DNA of 64,000 nt from Draba incana. Taxonomy: Eukaryota; Streptophyta; Magnoliopsida; Brassicales; Brassicaceae. The position numbers and the translations under genes were made by a program. Shown piece by piece: positions 57,767 through 64,000 of the stretch (position 1 is its first letter; each line of letters opens with the position of its first letter). Under the pieces are notes generated by a model that saw only the letters and a program-made list of their open reading frames with translations, was not told the origin of the DNA and did not search any database. Where the stretch lies: contig OY755202.1 in NCBI GenBank assembly GCA_963576765.1, forward strand, positions 57,785,396-57,849,395, read 5' to 3'.

Positions 57767-59189
57767 TGTGATGGCAACAGATAACGAGCTCGACCCGAAT
57801 AACACAGCTTTTGACAGTGGCTTTCTCCCCGAACAACTTGAGGAATCCCCAGAGGATGCTTACCCATGTAGCGAGGAGCCTCCACCTGGGCATGAAGTCA
57901 TCGACATTCCCATTGACGACGAGACCACAGTCTATGGATGCGACACCAAGTGGATGGCCAACATTCGCGTTTATCTCGCCGACGGCGAGATGCCAACCGA
58001 CAAATGGGTGGCTCGCAAATTAAAGTCACAGTCGTCTTGTTACGTTTTACTTGATGGAAATATCCTCAAATGGCGACTCTCCGGGCCGTTACTCGCTTGT
58101 GTCGAGGGGCAGGAGGCTCGCGAGATAATGCACGAGGTTCATGGCGGATCCTGCGGTAACCATTCGGGAGGTCGCTTACTCGCCATCCGAATCAAGAGGC
58201 ACGAATATTTTTGGCCGACAATGATAAAAGACTGCGAGCTGTTCGCAGCAAAGTGCGAGAAGTGTCAGCGACATGGTCCGTTCATCCATCAACCGACGGA
58301 GTTCTTAAGCTCGGTCACCTCGCCCTACCCGTTTATGCGATGGGGAATGGATATAGTCGGACCGCTTCATCCGTCTCGGCAGAAACGATACCTCTTAGTC
58401 CTAACGGATTATTTTTCCAAGTGGATCGAGGCGGAAGCATTCGGATCAATCAAGGATAAGCAGGTCGAAAACTTCGTCTGGAAGAATATCATCTGTCGTC
58501 ACGGCGTACCCTATGAGATAGTGACAGATAACGGTTCGCAATTCATATCTAAACGGTTCAAACTTTTCTGCGACAAGTGGAAAATCAGAATCAGCAAGTC
58601 AACGCCTCGCTGCCCGCAAGGCAACGGCCAGGCAGAATCGTCAAACAAAACACTTATCCATGGCCTAAAGACTCGACTCGACGCTAAGAAGGGTCGTTGG
58701 GCAGATGAACTTGAAGGCGTTTTATGGTCTTGTCGAACAACACCGCGACGCGCTACAGGCGAGACGCCTTTCGTCCTCGTCTACGGAACAGAATGTGTGA
58801 TTCCTCCTGAGGTCTATTTTCCAGGAGTTCGCCGACGATTGCTTCCAGAGCAGGAAGGTCTCAATCATCTCCTCATGCTCGACGAACTCGACCTTATCAA
58901 CGAAAGGCGCGACCAAGCACTTATAAAAATGACCGAATATCAAATTGCAGCATCCAAGTATTACAACTCCAAGGTGCGAGTTCGGCGTTTTTACGAAGGA
59001 GACCTCGTCCTTCGCGCAATATTTCAGAACACTGCCGAGCCCAATGCCGGCAAGCTCGGCGCTCACTGGGAAGGACCTTATCAGATCACAAAAGTAGTTC
59101 GCCCGGGCGTCTACGAAATCGCCAACATGAAAGGCGAGATGATCCCGCGTTCCTGGAATGCGCGACATCTGAAGAAATATCACTGCTAA
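57767..59189 (+). pseudogene. Tat-lineage integrase
   Basis: Integrase region in a different frame from RT, starting directly after the deletion point. An acidic linker precedes the HHCC zinc domain (HEVHGGSCGNH, CEKCQRHG). The DDE core has D in WGMDIVGP, D in EIVTDNGSQF and E in GNGQAESSNKTL, so all three catalytic residues are present. The C-terminal domain includes YEGDLVLR, GKLGAHWEGPYQI and YEIANMKGEMIPRSWNARHLKKY, ending at TAA 59187-59189. The catalytic core looks intact, but without RNase H and with RT damage the polyprotein cannot work as a unit. Confidence 0.85.
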
Positions 59190-59343
59190 AAATACTAAGT
59201 CATTAGACTTGAACTACGACCCGACTTGATCCCTTCATTGGGTACGTAGGCAGCTCGTTTTCGGACGAGTTCAGTTGCCCCCTTATTCAAAAAAAAAGGG
59301 GGGGAGTGGGTACGTATATTCATACTCCCACTCGCCGTATGTA

Positions 59344-59830
59344 ACGACTCCGGTCTAAACGCGATAATCGATTCACAATAAGCTAAGGTTTTAACCAAGT
59401 CTTATTCGCTCAACTCGCAAACGACTCCGGTCTAAACGCGATAATCGATTCGCAATAAGCTAAGGTTTTAACCAAGTCTTATTCGCTCAACTCGCAAACG
59501 ACTCCGGTCTAAACGCGATAATCGATTCGCAATAAGCTAAGGTTTTAACCAAGTCTTATTCGCTCAACTCGCAAACGACTCCGGTCTAAACGCGATAATC
59601 GATTCGCAATAAGCTAAGGTTTTAACCAAGTCTTATTCACTCAACTCGCAAACGACTCCGATCTAAACGCGATAATCGATTCGTAATAAGCTAAGGTTTT
59701 AACCAAGTCTTATTCACTCAACTCGCAAACGACTCCGGTCTAAACGCGATAATCGATTCGCAATAAAGCTAAGGTTTTAACCAAGTCTTATTCGCTCAAC
59801 TCGCAAACGACTCCGGTCTAAACGCGGCAA
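59344..59830 (+). repeat. 77-bp tandem array in the Tat 3' region
   Basis: Units start ACGACTCCGGTCTAAACG at 59344, 59421, 59498, 59575, 59652, 59729 and 59807 (the last offset by one inserted A). They are almost identical. Tandem arrays in this position are common in Tat-lineage elements and can seed satellite DNA. Confidence 0.9.
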
Positions 59831-60530
59831 CTCGCTAAACGACTTAACTGTCTAAACGCGAGATCAATAACAATTAGGCGTCATTATGGCCATAATGGCG
59901 ACCTGATTATAACTTCCTCAGCATTATGAAGTATACTCATACATCCTCAACGGATAAAGCGCGCTATATAAATTTAGAGTTCATTACTGGGATAGACGTA
60001 TTCAGTGCGAGTATTGTCCGTTAGCCGGGATGTCCATCTCGCGAGTCCATCTCGGGATAAACATATTCAGTAGAATGTGTCCGTTAGCCAGGATGTTTAA
60101 CTCGCAAACCCAGTTTTAACCTTAACAAACTGGTCGAACTTAGCAAATATATATTTGCCGGGATAAGATATATTCAGTAGAATGTAACCAGGATGTTCGT
60201 CTCGCAAAACCCAGTTACACTCAACACTGGTCTAAAATGGCAAAACATACGGCAGCAATATCAATCGCCTCGCCATTAAGCGTCTTAAAACCGCATCGCC
60301 ATTAAGCGTCTTAAAACCGCATAAAATCTAAGCGTCTTAAAACCGCATCATTTCTATGGCCTTAGACAAGCTCTAACAGGCCTCGTCGACAAACTACTAA
60401 TCGAAAATATAGTTAAGAAATTGCTTAAGGGCATTCATATAAATCTGCTCGACCAACTCGGCATAAAAATGTTGTTTCAAGTTGGATAAAGCCATCCAGG
60501 CACAAAAACAAAAATCGAGTCATAAAATCC
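59831..60530 (+). repeat. Degenerate repeats of the Tat 3' non-coding region
   Basis: Recurring words GGGATAAACATATTCAGTAG, GTCCGTTAGCC(G/A)GGATGT and AAGCGTCTTAAAACCGCAT. No ORF. Confidence 0.6.
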
Positions 60531-60573
60531 TTAAGCAAAAACAAAAACTAATCCTACTGTTGCAAAGTCCGGA

Positions 60574-62883
60574 TTAGGCGACAGTCTCGCCATCTTCGGC
60601 CTCTTTGTCATCAGAAGCCAGCTCGCCCTCTTCGACAACTTGTTCTTTGGCTGGAGTAATGATAGTAGCCGAATTCGCAGCCTCGCCGTCCTTGGGTTCT
60701 TGTTCCAAAGGAGCCTGTTCGCGAAGAGGTTCAGTTGGTGCAACTGGGATCGGATCAACGGTCTCATCGGCTTCGTCCGACTCGCTCTCGTCTAACTCCT
60801 CACTCGCGCTTCGCAAGCGCATACCAAGAGAGCCATCGTTCGACCCAGAAGCTGCATTTATACCAACAGACTTAGCAACAACTTCGACTCGCGGAGACGC
60901 AACTATATCCGCTACGGTAATGGGGACAACATAGTTCTTACCCAAGGTCTTTCTCAATTCGAGTGCTATCGCGTCGAAGATCTCGTCGGCTTTTCCGAGC
61001 GACGCCTTGTTTTCAGCTAAAAGGGCACGCTCGGCCTTGGGATCGAAGGCCTCCTCTGCTTCAGCATTCTCCATGTTGTCAAGGAGCTGGAGATTAGCCT
61101 CCGCTTGTGCAAGATAGACCATTTTCTTAATCGGCTTCTTCATCATCTGTTGAAATAGCTCGTAAGCCTGGTTAAGCTGGCCTTGCACTTCGGCGGCCGC
61201 ATATCGCCTCGCAGAAGCAACAACCTCTTCAAGATCCTGCTCGCAACTCGCCTTCAGAGCAGATAGCTCTTTCACCAGCTCGGCGTTGTTCTCCTCGACC
61301 TTCTCCTTCTCCTTACCGACTCTATGAAGGTGCACGCCCAGGTCGTCTGAGCTCTTCTTGTACATATCTCGCTCAGCAGCAAGATTTCTCATTTGGGCCG
61401 CGACTTTTTCCTTCTCGACCTCTTCTCTCTGCCTGGCCTCGCCTATAAAGAGCTCCTTAGACCTCGAGTCTTGATCGTACGACATGATCAGCCTGTTGAA
61501 ATGGGCGATGGCCTGCGAAGGAATTGACAGTATGAAAAATAAAGCTAAGTGAAAAAGAAAGAATAAGGTGTGGAATTACCTTGGCCTGGCGAGACGCGAA
61601 CTCCTTGTAGAGCTCGCTCTTTACCAGCCTTTCCGGGATCGGCATACGATCACCCGGATATGTAACCTTAGCCATCATGGCGGCTGCGGCTAAGGGATCA
61701 GTGTAGAGCCCATCGGAACTTCCAGGAATAGTCTGCCCTGGGGACAGAGTCGGCAGCTCGCGACGAGATTTCTTCTTCTCGCCAACTTTACCTTTGCCTT
61801 TCTCAAAGGCAGATCGTTTTCTCTTCCGATGCAATTGGGCCTCAGGCTCGGCGGGCTCGTCAGTAATGGTAGTTGGCTGTGAAGTAATAACAGCCAACGC
61901 ACCACTCGCAGCTACAGCAGCCGCTTCGTCGCCCTCAGCAATAGGAGTATTCTCTTTATCGACGCTCCGCTCGGACGTCTCGACGATGGAGGCAGTGGCC
62001 TTCGGGTCGGCCTTTCTTTTAGCCTTCTCGGCTTTTCTCTTGGCGAGATCGCGGAAAGTGAGCTTGGGAGGCATTATTTCTAGATCGTCGGACTCGCTCT
62101 GTTCGATTTCTTCTTCTTCGTCGTAGGAAATAAACTCGCGAGCTAGAACAACCCTTCGAAGATTGAAGTGACGATTCCAAAGGCACTTCCGAGCCTTCAA
62201 CTTATTGACCAAATCGTCGATGTTGGCAACAAGAGTGAATAGCAGTCTGCTAGCTGTAAAAACAAATTAGCAGAAAAGTTAGTATAAAACACAAGGGGGC
62301 AGTTCGCGCAGTAAACATTCGAGAAAATCTACCAAGTGTCCCCCACTTCGCCACCACTAAGTGTTCATCCTCGGCCGACGCGGCCGATATCGGCACGAAG
62401 AAAAAATATTTTCTCCAGCTATGATCTTTGTTCGGGAAGTCGTCCAGTATTTTATAAAGAGAACGACTCGCCAGATTGTAATACTTCATGCCACCCGGGT
62501 TGGATTGCTTGCGCCATTCAAGAAGGTTGTGTAGATGGCGAACTCCGATGGGCTCGCGACATTCGGCTGCCCGCGTCGTAATTCCCACCAATTGGCGAAT
62601 CCCTCTTGAGTTGATTTGCGCGAGCGCGATTTTGTGAACCCGCGCGAATCGGAGAATCAGCGCAGGAATGGGGAACGTGAGGAAACACTCCTTAAACCAA
62701 CACGCATAGGCGGTAAACGTGCCGGCAGGGGGATCGTCTTCTCGCTGCTCGAAAGAAGGCGCGATCATTTCGACCGAGTCGGGAATTCGGCACTCTGAGC
62801 GGTAGTCTTCCAGGAATTCCTCATCGTACCAAGAGGAACCTGGAGGCGGGCGTTGCTTTCGCCTCGATTTCTTTTTCTTCTGG
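60574..62883 (-). pseudogene. Antisense ORF of the Tat element, 5'-truncated
   Basis: A gene-like unit on the strand opposite gag-pol. Three exons on the minus strand with GT-AG borders: 62883-62333, 62253-61580 and 61512-60574. The first exon has SSWYDEEFLEDYRSECRIP, then PPAGTFTAYACWFKECFLTF and INSRGIRQLVG, typical of the putative gypsy-type Transposase_28 domain seen in plant TE antisense ORFs. The second is Lys/Glu-rich (FRDLAKRKAEKAKRK). The third is a long coiled coil (EEVEKEKVAAQMRNLAAERD) with an acidic end. There is no start codon before the frame runs into the 3' LTR remnant at 62884, so the same deletion removed its 5' end. The function is unknown. Confidence 0.75.
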
Positions 62884-62998
62884 ACAACCTCAAGAACCCT
62901 AATTCTAAAAATCTTTCTAAGTGTTTGGAAAACCTAAAGAAGCTTTACTCTATCTGAATCTTCACAAATTCTGTTGTGTGGAAATTCCAGCTCGCACA
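62884..62998 (+). repeat. Truncated 3' LTR of the Tat element
   Basis: Only the last 115 bp of the 420-bp LTR remain, identical by eye to 54179-54293. The target duplication ATGCG follows directly. Confidence 0.88.
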
Positions 62999-63003
62999 AT
63001 GCG

Positions 63004-64000
63004 TTCTTATAATAATGTGAAAAAATCCCTTCTAAATTTGGATATAGATCAGTAGTATAAAATTAATTCGAAATGTGAATTGTAAGTGAAGCTAATAAGC
63101 TATTGGTCACTAAATATGCAATTGGTGATCTAAAGGTGTATAATTTTCTTAATATCGCTTATGTAGTTAGTAACTATAAATCAATAATTTTTGTATTGGC
63201 GTGATAGATTATCAATCAAACCACTAACTAATCCGATGTACAACAACGTATGAACGTATGGAAGGGATTATAAACGTGAATCAAGGATATAGAGATGTTT
63301 GTTCTCTGCCTCAAACCTCGAATACCGATAATTATGAATATGTCTATTTATGGAGAGATGTTATATATTGATAGAAAAAAGTAAGTGTTGTGGGGATAAT
63401 ATATTGATGGCTTTGGGAAAGGAAATAGTTGTGATCTAAGACAGCACTTGCTTTGGTGGTCTCGTCTACATGTCGGCTCAGCTTCAGAAACATATTACTT
63501 GGGAATGGTAAACCCAATTTCTTATTCATCTAACACATAAATGTTTTATAGTACTTATAAGATTTGTTTTTTTCATTGTTGATAGAATAAGATTTGCATT
63601 TTCGTTTGCTTTTTCATATCCTGCTAAATTTTATCTACGTCCCGATTCATGCATACGCTTCTTACGCTAAGGATGTTTGTGTGTTTTTATAATGTGATTG
63701 TTTAATATAAAAATCATGTGTTTGTAAAGGGATATACGTAGTAAGAATATTAGAATATATAGCTAGGTTTGTTCACTCTTGTGGCATACGCACGATTATT
63801 ATCTTATGGTTTATTTATAGACTGCTCATGTGCTGCCATGTGTCATGAAAGAATAATACAAACGAATGTTTAAACTAAAAAAATTGGTTTAACAAAAAAA
63901 TAAAAAACGAAAGAAAATACATTTATATATATTTAATAAATTTATAAACTCTTTAGTTCAATATATTTCTAAATTTGCATATACAGTAAATTAGTCTACT
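63004..64000. other. AT-rich DNA to the right of the TE nest
   Basis: No gene, RNA or repeat recognised. This is presumably the continuation of the site into which the Tat element inserted. Confidence 0.5.

Larger units (their letters stand above)
53874..62998 (+). mobile_element. Tat-lineage Ty3/gypsy retrotransposon
   Basis: Flanked by ATGCG at 53869-53873 and 62999-63003, a perfect 5-bp duplication. The order is 5' LTR (420 bp), primer site, gag, RT, integrase, a long 3' non-coding region with tandem repeats, an antisense ORF, and a truncated 3' LTR. The long 3' region with an antisense gene is characteristic of the Tat lineage (Retand, Grande and relatives). The 115 bp shared by the two LTRs look identical, so the insertion is young. 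It is nevertheless defective: a stop in gag, an altered RT motif, a missing RNase H and a truncated 3' LTR. Confidence 0.9.

Noticed and set aside
59344..59830. CRISPR-like array
   Set aside because: Units are contiguous 77-bp repeats without unique spacers, inside a plant retrotransposon.

Overview
This window is nuclear DNA of a crucifer (Brassicaceae) close to Arabidopsis. Four single-copy genes occur in the order PLETHORA2-like AP2 factor, A20/AN1 stress-associated protein, family-1 UDP-glycosyltransferase, WIP zinc-finger factor. That is the order I recall for A. thaliana AT1G51190-AT1G51200-AT1G51210-AT1G51220. The genes have canonical GT-AG introns, including the 9-nt micro-exon typical of AP2 genes. 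Everything else is AT-rich intergenic DNA and transposable elements, as expected near a pericentromere or in a repeat-rich relative.

Layout: 1-5104 is the 5' half of an Athila-type Ty3/gypsy element on the minus strand (5' LTR, tRNA-Asp primer site, gag, protease, RT). 5105-9642 is a degenerate Ty1/copia relic with its 3' LTR. 10069-11354 is a terminal-inverted-repeat element. 11822-18097 is a nearly full-length LINE with a 13-bp target duplication. 21265-24773 is a Mutator-like element with a 9-bp duplication, opposed minisatellites, two captured copies of a TCP-domain fragment and a possible mitochondrial insert. 26918-27321 is a Cassandra-type solo LTR carrying 5S-rRNA-like sequence. 29497-44916 is the gene island: PLT2-like (+), SAP2-like (+), a frameshifted UGT (+) and WIP5-like (-).

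From about 45.85 kb to 63 kb is a nested TE complex. An old LTR-like sequence was hit by an LTR element, now apparently a solo LTR (51952-53735, duplication CGAAC). A CACTA transposon (46359-51947, duplication GAA) then landed inside the left copy of that duplication. A young Tat-lineage gypsy element (53874-62998, duplication ATGCG) sits just to the right. The Tat element carries an antisense three-exon ORF and a 77-bp tandem array.

The two transcription factors are linked in function: PLT2 and WIP5 both act in root meristem formation in Arabidopsis. Their paralogues PLT1 and WIP4 are also near neighbours there, so the linkage looks like a retained duplicated block. The most unusual signal is a recurring pair of 14-bp palindromes (GTGTCG-NN-CGACAC) at a fixed 23-24 bp spacing. 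It is found in the Athila gag ORF, in the Athila LTR, and four times in the unrelated 52-53.7 kb LTR.

Exon coordinates, terminal repeats and target duplications were read by eye. Family assignments rest on recognised motifs, without a database search.
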